DNA of 64,000 nucleotides from positions 124,001 through 188,000 of the IMG/VR virus record IMGVR_UViG_3300020477_001008, one strand, 5' to 3'. Position numbers and translations under genes: made by a program. Shown here in pieces: positions 26,061 to 34,799 of the stretch. Numbering within the stretch: position 1 is the stretch's first letter; each line of letters begins with the position of its first letter. Source of the stretch: a virus. Below the pieces are notes generated by a model. The model saw only the letters and a list, made by a program, of their open reading frames with translations. It ran no database searches and had not been told where the DNA came from.

Positions 26061-26560
26061 TGAAGATATTAACAACAGAAAATTATTCGTACAATTTAGA
26101 CAAAGTTCCAGAATCAGCAGATGAAGTGCAATATTGTGTGTTGGATACTAATAATCCAAAAAATATAGACTTCTTTTTTGTGCCTTTAATTTTTATGGAA
26201 ACTTTTAATGCTCCAAGTATGATAATGGAAATAGGAAGAAACACAGTTCAAATGCCTATTGATTGGAGCGTCTTGGCTGTTGAAAGAGAATTAGGGATAT
26301 GTGAAATGGTTCCGTTAACAAGTTTAAATGATAGAGGATTTGAAGTATTAACAATTAATCCACTGACTCATAAAATGATACAAGCAAAAGAAGTTAAAAT
26401 AGTAAATGTGTTTCAAGAAGTAAAATGGTATTTTCCAAAATTAAAACACGGACATATAATTGCTGTTCCATTAAATGACCAACCAAATCCACCGTGTGTT
26501 TTCTTTGCAAAAGAAACAAATCAAATTCCAGACTCTTTTGATGCAGGGAGTATACTATGA
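26060..26560 (+). CDS. Hypothetical protein of the replication operon
   Basis: A 166-residue soluble protein coupled to uvsW by a TAATG overlap and to the next gene by a 4-nt overlap. The sequence looks like an alpha/beta fold with central V-P-L-I-F-M-E and a W-Y-F-P-K-L-K-H-G segment. Similar proteins occur in this position in marine T4-like phages, but I know no function. Tight coupling suggests a replication or late-transcription role. Confidence 0.65.
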   Translation: MKILTTENYSYNLDKVPESADEVQYCVLDTNNPKNIDFFFVPLIFMETFNAPSMIMEIGRNTVQMPIDWSVLAVERELGICEMVPLTSLNDRGFEVLTINPLTHKMIQAKEVKIVNVFQEVKWYFPKLKHGHIIAVPLNDQPNPPCVFFAKETNQIPDSFDAGSIL

Positions 26561-27030
26561 CAAAGCCAAATATAAATTTAAATCAGATGTTGTATAATTT
26601 AGATATTGGTAAAAAGGATTGGTACGAAAATTTAGATAGTGAACTTAAAAAAACATTTTCATCATATCTTGCTATGAGATTTGCTAGTAGTATAAAAGCT
26701 AGTAAAATATTACAAGAAACATATATTCAAAATGTTAATGAGTTTTGCAATAAGGATTTTTCTACTTTACAAAAACACGCAGGTGATAGTTTATTATTTT
26801 GGAAGTTATTATGTTTATGTGGTGTAGGTAAAAAAATGTTTCACCCGTGGATTAAAGCACCAAAAGGAAAAGGTAAAAAAACTAAAAGGATTGAGTTTCT
26901 ACAATCATTATATCCTAACTATAAAAATGATGAAGTAGAGTTATTGTCAAGCATATTAGATAAAGATGCTATAAAGCAATTAGCTCGTGATGCCGGATTA
27001 GATGATAAAGAAATTAAATTATTAAAATGA
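26557..27030 (+). CDS. 62: Clamp-loader small subunit (T4 gp62-like), probable
   Basis: A 157-residue helical protein whose pattern resembles gp62 of marine T4-like phages. An N-terminal helix ends in M-R-F-A-S-S (compare R-C-L-S in relatives), a central basic K-K-x-F-x-x-W-I-K segment follows, and the C-terminal part has L-Y-P-N-Y-K-N-D-E-V-E-L-L-S-S-I-L-D. gp62 joins gp44 to load the gp45 sliding clamp. No gp44, gp45 or gp43 lies in this window, so the assignment rests on sequence pattern and replication context alone. Confidence 0.55.
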   Translation: MTKPNINLNQMLYNLDIGKKDWYENLDSELKKTFSSYLAMRFASSIKASKILQETYIQNVNEFCNKDFSTLQKHAGDSLLFWKLLCLCGVGKKMFHPWIKAPKGKGKKTKRIEFLQSLYPNYKNDEVELLSSILDKDAIKQLARDAGLDDKEIKLLK

Positions 27031-27704
27031 TGTATGAGTGTAAGTTCTGCAAAAAAAGTTTTTCTAATGAAAGCACACTGGTTGCACATCTTTGTGAACC
27101 AAAAAGAAGATGGAACAATAGGAAAGATACAAACGTGCAATTAGCTTTAAGATGTTATCAACACTTTTTTCGTATTAGTAGTACTACTATGAAAAATGAA
27201 AGAAACTATGAAGACTTTATGGGAAGCAAATATTATACAGCATTTGTTAAATTTGCAAACTATGTAACTGGAGTTTATATTGCATCAGTAGAACATTATA
27301 TTGAATGGTTGTTAAAGAACAGAGAAAGAGTTGACAGATGGTCAAGCGATGAAGTATATGAAAAATATATTAAAGAATTTAGTCATAGAGAAAGTGTTAG
27401 TTCAGCAACAGAAAGAACTATACTATCAATACAAAAATGGGCAGAAGAAATAAATGCAGATTGGACTAAATTTTTTGAAGAAGTATCTTTACCAAGAGCA
27501 ATTCATATGATTAGATCAGGTAAAATTAGTCCGTGGGTTATCTATAACAGTGAAGGCGGAATAAACTTATTAGAAAAATTATCTTCAGAACAAATGACAA
27601 TGATTGAAGATTATATTTCACCAGGTCCTTGGGCTAAACGATTTCAAGATAGTCCTGATGATGTTAAATTTGTAATAGAAGTAACTAAGGCGGCTGGACT
27701 ATGA
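27027..27704 (+). CDS. Zinc-finger-containing hypothetical protein
   Basis: A 225-residue protein with an N-terminal C2H2-like finger (C-K-F-C-K-K-S-F-S-N-E-S-T-L-V-A-H-L-C, residues 5-23) followed by a mostly helical domain rich in Trp/Tyr. Such a finger suggests DNA, RNA or protein binding. Start and stop overlap both neighbours by 4 nt, so it belongs to one translational unit with gp62-like and later genes. No further family match. Confidence 0.68.
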   Translation: MMYECKFCKKSFSNESTLVAHLCEPKRRWNNRKDTNVQLALRCYQHFFRISSTTMKNERNYEDFMGSKYYTAFVKFANYVTGVYIASVEHYIEWLLKNRERVDRWSSDEVYEKYIKEFSHRESVSSATERTILSIQKWAEEINADWTKFFEEVSLPRAIHMIRSGKISPWVIYNSEGGINLLEKLSSEQMTMIEDYISPGPWAKRFQDSPDDVKFVIEVTKAAGL

Positions 27705-27982
27705 CAAAAGAAATAACTGATTTACGATCTATAGCAACAGCAATGACTCTTACGGAAACAAATAGAAAAGAAATATTAGAAGAATGGGAAAAATTACAAG
27801 TAGTAGTACAGTTAGCTGAAAAAGAACTGTATAATAAAAATGTAGATACTGTTAAACAATCTTTAATTCAAATGAAAGATTTAGGGCAAAGAGTAAAGAT
27901 GTTAGAAACATATACAGGCTCTCTTAAAAATAGAGTAGAAGTATTAATACAACAACGAGATCCAAGGCATAATCAAGAATGA
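27701..27982 (+). CDS. Small coiled-coil hypothetical protein
   Basis: A 93-residue, almost wholly helical protein with heptad-like spacing in residues 20-85 (E-E-W-E-K-L-Q-V-V-V-Q-L-A-E-K-E-L and K-D-L-G-Q-R-V-K-M-L). It overlaps both neighbours by 4 nt. Function unknown; probably a subunit-type partner of adjacent replication proteins. Confidence 0.6.
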   Translation: MTKEITDLRSIATAMTLTETNRKEILEEWEKLQVVVQLAEKELYNKNVDTVKQSLIQMKDLGQRVKMLETYTGSLKNRVEVLIQQRDPRHNQE

Positions 27983-28584
27983 ATATAGCTAAAACAGATA
28001 TAGATATAGATACAGGTAATAGAGATAAACTTTTAGAATTATTAAAGCATATACCTGCAAGTATTAAAGATAAGAATGGATTAAAAAAACATAATACAGG
28101 TGTGTATTGCACAGATATTCCAGTTAATCCAATTCTTGGTGTATCTAATATTGAGTATAAAGAAGCAGAAGAGAGAGGTTATTTTAAATTAGATATTTTA
28201 AATGTATCAATTTACAATGATGTAAAAGATGAAAAGCATTTAATAGAACTTTTAAATCAGGAGCCGTTATGGGAATTACTCACGCACAAAGAATTCAGCA
28301 GTCAATTGTTTCACGTAGGAGAACACAGTTCGATACTAAAGACAATGAATCCAACAAGCATAGAACAACTAGCGATGGTACTAGCAATTATCAGACCAGC
28401 CAAGAGGAACTTGCTAGGAAAAAGTTGGGAAGAAATAAAAAGCCAAGTTTGGGTTAAGCCAACTGACGGATCTTATTACTTTAAGAAGGCACACGCCATA
28501 GCCTATGCACACGCCATTGTCGTTCAGATGAACTTAATATGTAATGATTTTTCGGGGGTACTTACACCCCAGGTGACCACTTAA
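27979..28584 (+). CDS. Protein resembling the C-terminal fingers region of DNA polymerase III alpha
   Basis: A 201-residue protein. The middle and end show an order seen in bacterial replicative polymerase (DnaE) C-terminal regions: F-K-L-D-I-L-N-V, then S-I-E-Q-L-A-M-V-L-A-I-I-R-P-A, and F-K-K-A-H-A-I-A-Y-A-H-A-I-V. The catalytic palm is absent, so it is not a polymerase by itself. Small proteins like this occur in marine T4-like phages. A GGGGT/ACCCC hairpin overlaps its last codons and may separate it from the convergent gene. Confidence 0.55.
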   Translation: MNIAKTDIDIDTGNRDKLLELLKHIPASIKDKNGLKKHNTGVYCTDIPVNPILGVSNIEYKEAEERGYFKLDILNVSIYNDVKDEKHLIELLNQEPLWELLTHKEFSSQLFHVGEHSSILKTMNPTSIEQLAMVLAIIRPAKRNLLGKSWEEIKSQVWVKPTDGSYYFKKAHAIAYAHAIVVQMNLICNDFSGVLTPQVTT

Positions 28585-28634
28585 ACCCCGCTGTATGACC
28601 CTTAAAATGCGTTTATTACCGTGGAAAATGCTAA

Positions 28635-29006
28635 TTAATCGTCTGTTTTCTTAATTAAGCTAATATTACGTCTTATAATACGTTTCTTTAAAACATTGTT
28701 TAAACTAGTGGCTGGACCAAAAACTACCTCTGTATCTTTAGTAGTGAACGTCTTAATATAACCTCTAAATTCTTCAAATTCTCTATTTAAAAATATATTA
28801 ATAGGAATGGTTCTATTAGACTCCCACCACCAAACTTCACCTAATTCTAGGAATAGTTGCTTTTTGTTATGATCTTTAATTTCATCATATACATAGATTG
28901 ATGTTACATACTGATCTTGATTGAGTAATATACCTACATATTCGTTATTACTGTGTCTAATACAGCTTAAAAACGGAAATTTTTCTTGTAACTCTGCGTA
29001 TTCCAT
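28635..29006 (-). CDS. Conserved phage hypothetical protein
   Basis: A 123-residue minus-strand protein. The segments L-Q-E-K-F-P-F-L-S-C-I-R, Q-L-F-L-E-L-G-E-V-W-W-W-E-S-N-R and I-P-I-N-I-F-L match a small protein I recognise as conserved in marine T4-like phages, without known function. It is divergent from the gene starting at 29017, and the two starts are only 10 nt apart. The strong conservation of the W-W-W-E-S-N-R motif suggests an important late or assembly role. Confidence 0.72.
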   Translation of the reverse strand: MEYAELQEKFPFLSCIRHSNNEYVGILLNQDQYVTSIYVYDEIKDHNKKQLFLELGEVWWWESNRTIPINIFLNREFEEFRGYIKTFTTKDTEVVFGPATSLNNVLKKRIIRRNISLIKKTDD

Positions 29007-29011
29007 AAATA
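29004..29011 (+). promoter_or_regulatory. Late-type octamer CATAAATA before 29017
   Basis: CATAAATA overlaps the start codon of the divergent minus-strand gene and ends 5 nt before the plus-strand ATG at 29017. Confidence 0.5.
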
Positions 29012-29016
29012 TTAAT

Positions 29017-29817
29017 ATGTCCAGTTCATATACAGTATATATCTTAGATAAAACTTATACACTAGCGGTACCAACTTCGTTAAATAGTAATATGCCAATG
29101 TATGACAAAACAATATTACTATATTCTGGTACAGATAACAAGATAAATTTTAATCTAGTTAACTCTGATAATAAACCCTACGACTTAACAAGTCAATCGG
29201 CTTATTTTAGTATGTCAGATATAGAAAACAATGAAACTGTATTAGCAAAGCAATTAACTATTAGTGATGCTACTAGGGGTATATGTCATACCACAGTTTT
29301 AGTTAGTGAATTGTATAATTTAGCACCTGGCTTATATCATTTCTCATCTTATGTTCAAAATGCCTCAGGTGCAAAAACACTAGTTCATACAGATAGAGCC
29401 GGTGATGCCGTAGGAGTAGTAGAAATCAAAGGCGATAGTTTTCCAACAGCAAGATCAACAAAAGTAGCAAACACGTGGTCAGTAAGAGGTGGATGGAATT
29501 ATAGTAATAATCTGTCAGGCTCATCTGAACAAAACCTTACATCAAGAGCTCATACAATAGCAATATACACTACAAACTTTAATGGTAATGTAGCTATTGA
29601 AGGCAATATGGATGACACAGCTAGTACCAATGATGATCATTGGTTTGTAATACCAATTCAAGGTATGGGTACAACACAAACACAATTTACGCCAGCTTCG
29701 GCTGATCCAAAAATTGATCCATATCAATTTAATACTGCCGTAAGATGGATTAGAGTAAAATGGAAAGCGGCAACTGGAAACACAGGAACCTTTGATCAAA
29801 TGCTATTAAGAAATTAA
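29017..29817 (+). CDS. Putative baseplate or fibre-associated virion protein
   Basis: A protein of about 266 residues. I use ATG 29017 because it lies 5 nt after a late octamer and avoids overlap with the divergent gene; an in-frame ATG at 28921 would run through that gene. Residues 20-130 (Y-D-L-T-S-Q-S-A-Y-F-S-M, L-T-I-S-D-A-T-R-G-I, L-A-P-G-L-Y-H-F) look like the immunoglobulin-like N-terminal domain of baseplate upper proteins (BppU-like). The C-terminal half is beta-rich with F-N-T-A-V-R-W-I-R-V-K-W. Virion role inferred. Confidence 0.6.
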   Translation: MSSSYTVYILDKTYTLAVPTSLNSNMPMYDKTILLYSGTDNKINFNLVNSDNKPYDLTSQSAYFSMSDIENNETVLAKQLTISDATRGICHTTVLVSELYNLAPGLYHFSSYVQNASGAKTLVHTDRAGDAVGVVEIKGDSFPTARSTKVANTWSVRGGWNYSNNLSGSSEQNLTSRAHTIAIYTTNFNGNVAIEGNMDDTASTNDDHWFVIPIQGMGTTQTQFTPASADPKIDPYQFNTAVRWIRVKWKAATGNTGTFDQMLLRN

Positions 29818-30776
29818 TGCTTGATCTTTTATATAGCGACATAAATCCACAAGATAAAAAATGTTATCAGGCTTACATAAGCAGTGATGCAGGATCTGAA
29901 CGTTCTAATATAGTTCGTTTATCTTTTGAAACATTTAATAGTAAAGAAGATTTTGAAACTCGTTGTTTGAATGTAGCCTTTTCAGATTACACAAAACAAG
30001 TAACATCAGGACAACCTTTTAATGGTATATCGTTAGTAGTTGCAAATGATTTTGGATTAGGTGGTAAAGCTATTGATAAGCAAATTGTATTCTTAATTAA
30101 TTTTTTAACAAAAAAATATAATTTAAAAGTTTATCCATCTGCAGGAGTCCCTCAACATATTATAAACAAATTAAAAGAAGTACAATGGCCACCTGATGTA
30201 GATATGTGTGAACCAGATTATATGAGTTTACTTCATACAATATTAGCAACAAAAAAAGCAATTGGTAGAAATTTATTATCAGTATATTTTGACTATGATT
30301 ATGAAGATAGTTTTAATCAATTTTTTAAATATTATCATATTGATGTTGTAGATGATCCAAAAGATGCAGTTCTTATTACAGACAAATATATTGATTTTGA
30401 TAGAGCAAAAGAAATAGTTAAGTTAAAACCAGAAATAGTTATTAGTTTTAATGATGCTTGTATTTGGGAAAGTAGTATTAATGATGCTCCAATGGCATTA
30501 TTAAGAGTAAACAACATAGATTTAATTCCATCTGGTATTACAAAACTTGGAAACAGCTTAATTGCTGATAATTTTGTTAATAATTTACGTTCAATTGAGC
30601 AAACTTTTAAATTAATTGAAACAACTGGATTGCGAGTAGAAAAACTTTGGAAATATGCATTGGAACAAAGAATAAATTTCAATGATGTTGTATCAGAAAT
30701 AGCCAAAGCAAAAATAGCCACAAATAGGTTCAAATTAGAAACACACGATGTTGGTGTTAATATATATAAAGCTTAA
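29817..30776 (+). CDS. Hypothetical protein
   Basis: A 319-residue protein starting one base before the stop of the virion gene (TAATG). The C-terminal 150 residues alternate strands and helices with A-V-L-I-T-D and E-I-V-I-S-F-N-D patterns. These resemble a Rossmann or receiver-like fold, but there is no catalytic motif. I do not recognise the family. Confidence 0.6.
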   Translation: MLDLLYSDINPQDKKCYQAYISSDAGSERSNIVRLSFETFNSKEDFETRCLNVAFSDYTKQVTSGQPFNGISLVVANDFGLGGKAIDKQIVFLINFLTKKYNLKVYPSAGVPQHIINKLKEVQWPPDVDMCEPDYMSLLHTILATKKAIGRNLLSVYFDYDYEDSFNQFFKYYHIDVVDDPKDAVLITDKYIDFDRAKEIVKLKPEIVISFNDACIWESSINDAPMALLRVNNIDLIPSGITKLGNSLIADNFVNNLRSIEQTFKLIETTGLRVEKLWKYALEQRINFNDVVSEIAKAKIATNRFKLETHDVGVNIYKA

Positions 30777-30781
30777 ATTAA

Positions 30782-30810
30782 TTGACTTTTAGATAGCTTT
30801 CACGTATAAT
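30782..30810 (+). promoter_or_regulatory. Sigma70-like promoter abutting the primase gene
   Basis: TTGACT (30782-30787) and TATAAT (30805-30810), 17 nt apart. The ATG at 30818 is 7 nt after the -10 box, so transcription would start at the start codon. Confidence 0.7.
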
Positions 30811-30817
30811 AACATTA

Positions 30818-31816
30818 ATGAATTTACAATCTACAATTTTAGCATTTATTGGTGGTAAACATAAAAAAACACCATCAGGTTGGCACACTATTAATTGTCC
30901 AATGTGTGTAACTCAAGGGCATTCTGCAGACAAAAGAAGACGTGGTGGATTTAAATTCAGCGAAGTTTCAAGCTATCATTGTTTTAATTGTGGATATAAA
31001 GCATCATATACAGCCGGAAGATTAATAGGACGTAAAATGCGTGACTTATTAATTAATATTGGAGTACCAGAAGCAACAGTAAAAGAATTACAATTACTTG
31101 CAATGAAAGAAAAAGACGATAATGTAATTGTTAATAAACAAACCCACTATGCAAATGATTTTGAAGAAAAACAATTACCAAAAAATTCAGTATTATTAAG
31201 TGAAATTATTAAAGGTGCAAATCCACCTGCTAGTGCTTTATTTGTTTACAAATATTTAATGGATAGAGGTTTAGATTTTTATGATAAGTTTTATTGGAGT
31301 TCAGATCCATATATGAAAATTAATGAAAGAGTTATTATACCATTTTATGCTAATGGAAAATTAGTAGGATATACAGCTAGAATTATAAGAAATTATGATA
31401 ATGTACCAAAATATTATTCAGTAGTACAACCTGGATACATTTATAATTTTGATCACTTGTATAAAGATAGAAAATATATTATAATAACAGAAGGTGTGTT
31501 AGATGCACTTGCAATAGATTCAGTAAGTTCTTTAGGAAATAAGCTTACACAAGGACAAATAGATTTAATTAATAGCATTGGCAAAACTGTCATTGTTTGT
31601 CCAGACAGAGATAAGTCTGGAGGAAATTTAATTGATGTTGCTGTTGAAAACAACTGGCTAGTAAGTTTTCCACAATGGGAAAACAATATTAAAGATTGTG
31701 CAGAAGCAGTAAATAATTATGGGAGATTATATACAGTACAGTCTGTAATAAATGGTGCTATAGGTAATATAGCAAAAATTAAAGTTTTGAAAAGAATAGG
31801 AGCCACTAATGGTTAA
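30818..31816 (+). CDS. 61: DNA primase (T4 gp61-like)
   Basis: A 332-residue primase that would make RNA primers for lagging-strand synthesis with the gp41-type helicase encoded 1.3 kb downstream. The N-terminal zinc site is visible as C-P-M-C (near residue 28) and C-F-N-C (near 67). The TOPRIM core shows I-I-I-T-E-G-V-L-D-A-L-A and, later, V-I-V-C-P-D-R-D-K-S-G-G. No Shine-Dalgarno precedes the ATG. Confidence 0.88.
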   Translation: MNLQSTILAFIGGKHKKTPSGWHTINCPMCVTQGHSADKRRRGGFKFSEVSSYHCFNCGYKASYTAGRLIGRKMRDLLINIGVPEATVKELQLLAMKEKDDNVIVNKQTHYANDFEEKQLPKNSVLLSEIIKGANPPASALFVYKYLMDRGLDFYDKFYWSSDPYMKINERVIIPFYANGKLVGYTARIIRNYDNVPKYYSVVQPGYIYNFDHLYKDRKYIIITEGVLDALAIDSVSSLGNKLTQGQIDLINSIGKTVIVCPDRDKSGGNLIDVAVENNWLVSFPQWENNIKDCAEAVNNYGRLYTVQSVINGAIGNIAKIKVLKRIGATNG

Positions 31817-32417
31817 AGAAAGTAAGAAAGATAAAGATAAAAACGCACAACCAAAGCAACCACAACAACCAATGCAACCAGGTATGTTAATGTGGGAAGC
31901 TGGAATAATGTATTTCAGTGATGGTTTTGATAGCCAAACAACGAAGCCAGTAATTCAAGCAATTATTGAAAAGAATTTAATGCCAGATTCACAAAGGCCA
32001 AAAGAATTAACGTTGGTGGTTAATTCACCAGGTGGACAAGTACATTCAGCATTTGCATTAATAGACACAATGAAAGGATCAGCAATTCCTGTAAAGACAG
32101 TAGGACTTGGTATGATAGCAAGTTGTGGATTGCTAACTTTTATGAGTGGTCATAAAGGACGTAGGGTTATTACACCAAACACGTCTATATTATCACACCA
32201 ATACAGTTGGGGATCTGGTGGTAAAGAACACGAACTATTTGCAAGAGTAAGAGAGTTTGAATTGAGTACAGCAAGAATGTTAGAACATTATAAAAAATGT
32301 ACAGGTTTAAGCGAAAAGAAAGTTAGAGATATTTTATTACCACCTGAAGACAGATGGTTAAGTGCCAAAGAAGCAGTCAAGTATGGTATTGCAGATAAAA
32401 TTGTATCAACATATTAG
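31809..32417 (+). CDS. ClpP-like serine protease
   Basis: A 202-residue ClpP-family peptidase. The triad is visible: Ser105 in I-A-S-C-G-L-L, His130 in I-L-S-H-Q, and Asp181 in P-E-D-R-W-L-S-A-K-E-A-V-K-Y-G-I-A-D. An N-terminal 25-residue Lys/Gln/Pro-rich extension precedes the fold. In T4-like marine phages a ClpP-like protein may act in host takeover or head processing. ClpX, with its ClpP-docking loop, and a tmRNA are encoded in the same window, making a phage ClpXP plausible. The gene overlaps primase by 8 nt. Confidence 0.85.
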   Translation: MVKESKKDKDKNAQPKQPQQPMQPGMLMWEAGIMYFSDGFDSQTTKPVIQAIIEKNLMPDSQRPKELTLVVNSPGGQVHSAFALIDTMKGSAIPVKTVGLGMIASCGLLTFMSGHKGRRVITPNTSILSHQYSWGSGGKEHELFARVREFELSTARMLEHYKKCTGLSEKKVRDILLPPEDRWLSAKEAVKYGIADKIVSTY

Positions 32418-32426
32418 GAGAATAAA

Positions 32427-33077
32427 TTGAAAGTCACATTAGTTGACAAAATGGGAACAGACTTAACGGTAGTAAATGCCGCTAGAGTAAGTTATGCAAA
32501 AACTAAAGAGAAGTTTGACGATAAAGATAAAAAGTTAATTAGCTATCTTGCAAAACACAATCATTGGTCACCATTTGCACACGCAAGTTTACAATTTAGA
32601 ATTAAGGCTCCTATTTTTGTAGCAAGGCAATTGGTTAAGCATCAAGTTGGTTTAAGTTGGAATGAAGTTAGCAGACGTTATGTTAATTATACACCTGAGT
32701 TATATGATATAGAAACTTGGAGAGGTAAGCCAGAAAATTCAAAACAAGGTTCTGGAGGTGAAATAAAACTTAATAGAAGATTAGCAAACGCAGTAGCAAT
32801 GGCTATGAAAAAATGTACAGTTGCTTATGTTGAATTAATTGAAAAAGGAGTTGCACCAGAAATGGCAAGAGCTGTTTTACCACAAAGTATGATGACTGAA
32901 TGGTATTGGAGTGGAAGTTTATATGCATTTGCTAGAGTATGTAATTTAAGATGTGCAAAAGATACACAGTTAGAAACACAAGAAGTGGCTAATAAAATTG
33001 ATAAAATTTGCAATAAAGAGTTCCCACATAGTTGGAAATACTTGCGAAACTTAGATGAAGAGGTTATAATAAAATAA
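32427..33077 (+). CDS. thyX: Flavin-dependent thymidylate synthase ThyX
   Basis: A 216-residue ThyX that methylates dUMP to dTMP using FAD and folate. The signature region reads R-Q-L-V-K-H-Q-V-G-L-S-W-N-E-V-S-R-R-Y. The usual RHR is K-H-Q here, a variant I associate with phage ThyX, while the S-x-N-E-x-S-x-R-Y part is intact. The start codon is TTG with AGGAG 6-10 nt upstream. It lies between ClpP-like and helicase genes and its stop overlaps the helicase start. Confidence 0.9.
   Translation: MKVTLVDKMGTDLTVVNAARVSYAKTKEKFDDKDKKLISYLAKHNHWSPFAHASLQFRIKAPIFVARQLVKHQVGLSWNEVSRRYVNYTPELYDIETWRGKPENSKQGSGGEIKLNRRLANAVAMAMKKCTVAYVELIEKGVAPEMARAVLPQSMMTEWYWSGSLYAFARVCNLRCAKDTQLETQEVANKIDKICNKEFPHSWKYLRNLDEEVIIK
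33042..33070 (+). promoter_or_regulatory. Sigma70-like promoter abutting the helicase gene
   Basis: TTGCGA (33042-33047) and TATAAT (33065-33070), 17 nt apart, inside the end of thyX. The ATG at 33077 is 6 nt after the -10 box. Confidence 0.5.
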
Positions 33078-34480
33078 TGGCAACAGTATATACAGACGAT
33101 TTACAAAAATTATTTTTAGAGTTTATGATAACTGACCCTGAGTTATTTGTAAGAGCTAGAAATATTATTAGTCCAGTTTATTTTAGTAAAAAGTATTTTG
33201 AAACAGTTTCAATGTTTGTTGAACACGCAGAGAAATATAAAACATTACCAACAATTGATCAAATTAAAGCTAAATGTGAAATAGAATTAACACCAGTACC
33301 TAATATCGATGAAACACAGAAGCAATGGTTCTTAGATGAATTTGAAACATTTTGTAGACACAAAGCATTAGAAAGAGCAATTATAGATTCAGCTGACTTG
33401 TTAGAAAAAGGTGATTACGGTCCTGTTGAAGAAAAAATTAAAGACGCAGTAAGGATCGGGCTTACAAAAGATTTAGGAACAGATTATTTTGAAGATCCAA
33501 AAGCAAGATTAATGGCACTTAAAAATAACAATGGAACAATTAAAACTGGTTGGTCTATGTTAGATAAAAAATTATATGGTGGATTTAATAAAGGTGAATT
33601 AACAATATTTGCAGGATCATCTGGAGCAGGTAAAAGTTTATTTTTACAAAATTTGGCATTAAATTGGATAGGTCAAAAATTAAATGTTTTATATTTTACA
33701 TTTGAGTTAAGTGAAGAATTAAGTGCAATGAGATTAGATGCAATGGTAACAGGAACACCAACTAATGAGATATTTAAAAAAATAGAAGATGTTGATTTAG
33801 CAGTTAGATTAGAAAAAACTAAATCAGGAAATTTCCAAGTAAAATATATGCCATCTGGTAGTACTACTAATGATTTACGTTCATTTGTTAAAGAGTATAC
33901 TATACAAAAAGGCGTAGCACCAGACGTAGTTTTAGTTGACTATTTAGATTTAATGATGCCAATTAGTAAAAGAATATCACCAACAGAATTGTTTATTAAA
34001 GATAAATTTGTGTCTGAAGAATTAAGAAATTTTGCAGTAGAACAACAAATAGTATTAGTAACAGCATCACAATTAAACAGAGGTGCAATAGAAGAAGTAG
34101 AATATGATCAAAGTCATATAGCAGGTGGTATTAGTAAAATTAATACAGCAGATAATTTAATAGGTATTTTTACAAGTAGAGCTATGCGTGAAAGAGGCAG
34201 ATATCAAATACAATTAATTAAAACTAGATCAAGTGGTGGTGTAGGAAGTAAAATTGATTTAGCATTTGATATTGATAGATTAAGAATTACTGACTTAAAT
34301 GAAGATGATGAGGAGATTTTACCAACATCATCAGACGCTTTAGTTCAGTCAATTAAGAAAAGATCATCCACAGTAACAGACAAATCAGAAGGTTCAGTAG
34401 TGGCCGAAAAGACGGAAATTACTAAAGGATTACGTGATTTATTAAAGTCACAACGTCAAACCTTTGATAATACCCAATAA
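33077..34480 (+). CDS. 41: Replicative DNA helicase (T4 gp41-like, DnaB family)
   Basis: A 467-residue hexameric-type helicase. The N-terminal domain of about 150 residues resembles DnaB. The RecA core follows with Walker A F-A-G-S-S-G-A-G-K-S, a helicase H1a-like F-T-F-E-L-S-E-E-L-S, Walker B D-V-V-L-V-D-Y-L-D-L and T-A-S-Q-L-N-R-G sensor. It would unwind duplex DNA ahead of the fork and pair with the primase. The start overlaps the thyX stop (TAATG). Confidence 0.93.
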   Translation: MATVYTDDLQKLFLEFMITDPELFVRARNIISPVYFSKKYFETVSMFVEHAEKYKTLPTIDQIKAKCEIELTPVPNIDETQKQWFLDEFETFCRHKALERAIIDSADLLEKGDYGPVEEKIKDAVRIGLTKDLGTDYFEDPKARLMALKNNNGTIKTGWSMLDKKLYGGFNKGELTIFAGSSGAGKSLFLQNLALNWIGQKLNVLYFTFELSEELSAMRLDAMVTGTPTNEIFKKIEDVDLAVRLEKTKSGNFQVKYMPSGSTTNDLRSFVKEYTIQKGVAPDVVLVDYLDLMMPISKRISPTELFIKDKFVSEELRNFAVEQQIVLVTASQLNRGAIEEVEYDQSHIAGGISKINTADNLIGIFTSRAMRERGRYQIQLIKTRSSGGVGSKIDLAFDIDRLRITDLNEDDEEILPTSSDALVQSIKKRSSTVTDKSEGSVVAEKTEITKGLRDLLKSQRQTFDNTQ

Positions 34481-34506
34481 ATGCTGTTAATTTTTTGTAA
34501 AAATGT

Positions 34507-34514
34507 AATAAATA
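34507..34514 (+). promoter_or_regulatory. Candidate late promoter AATAAATA before 34539
   Basis: AATAAATA lies 24 nt before the ATG at 34539. A leader of about 18 nt with a weak AAGGCGG site would result. Confidence 0.4.
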
Positions 34515-34538
34515 TTTCATAAGGCGGTAATTTAAGCT

Positions 34539-34799
34539 ATGAAGAAACATACACGTACCATATTACAAGAAATTAGCAGAGTAGTTCCTGCTACAGATAT
34601 GAATAATTTAGTTGAGACTCGTGCTGGCCACGTTATATCATCAGCAATTAATATCACTAAAATGATATATGAATCATATGATGAAGCAGTTGCTGACGAT
34701 TTAGTAAAGAGATTTGTTAATAGCATTAAGACAGCAGATCCAAAGAAATTTGAGCGTGGTATAAAAAAGTTAAATGAGTCCAATAACAATGAAAGCTAA
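34539..34799 (+). CDS. Small conserved phage protein with capsid-targeting-like start
   Basis: An 86-residue protein beginning M-K-K-H-T-R-T-I-L-Q-E, which ends in an L-x-E motif like T4 prohead-protease sites. The middle V-E-T-R-A-G-H-V-I-S-S-A-I-N and the D-P-K-K-F-E-R-G-I motif are conserved in small proteins of marine T4-like phages. It overlaps the next gene and may be a head-internal protein; the function is unknown. Confidence 0.65.
   Translation: MKKHTRTILQEISRVVPATDMNNLVETRAGHVISSAINITKMIYESYDEAVADDLVKRFVNSIKTADPKKFERGIKKLNESNNNES

Noticed and set aside
28269-28457. Overlapping plus-strand frame inside the DnaE-like gene
   Set aside because: The DnaE-like frame carries recognisable motifs through this region; the alternative frame is low-complexity and uncoupled.
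28921-29016. Upstream in-frame start for the virion protein at 29017
   Set aside because: It would run through the divergent minus-strand gene; ATG 29017 sits 5 nt after a late octamer.
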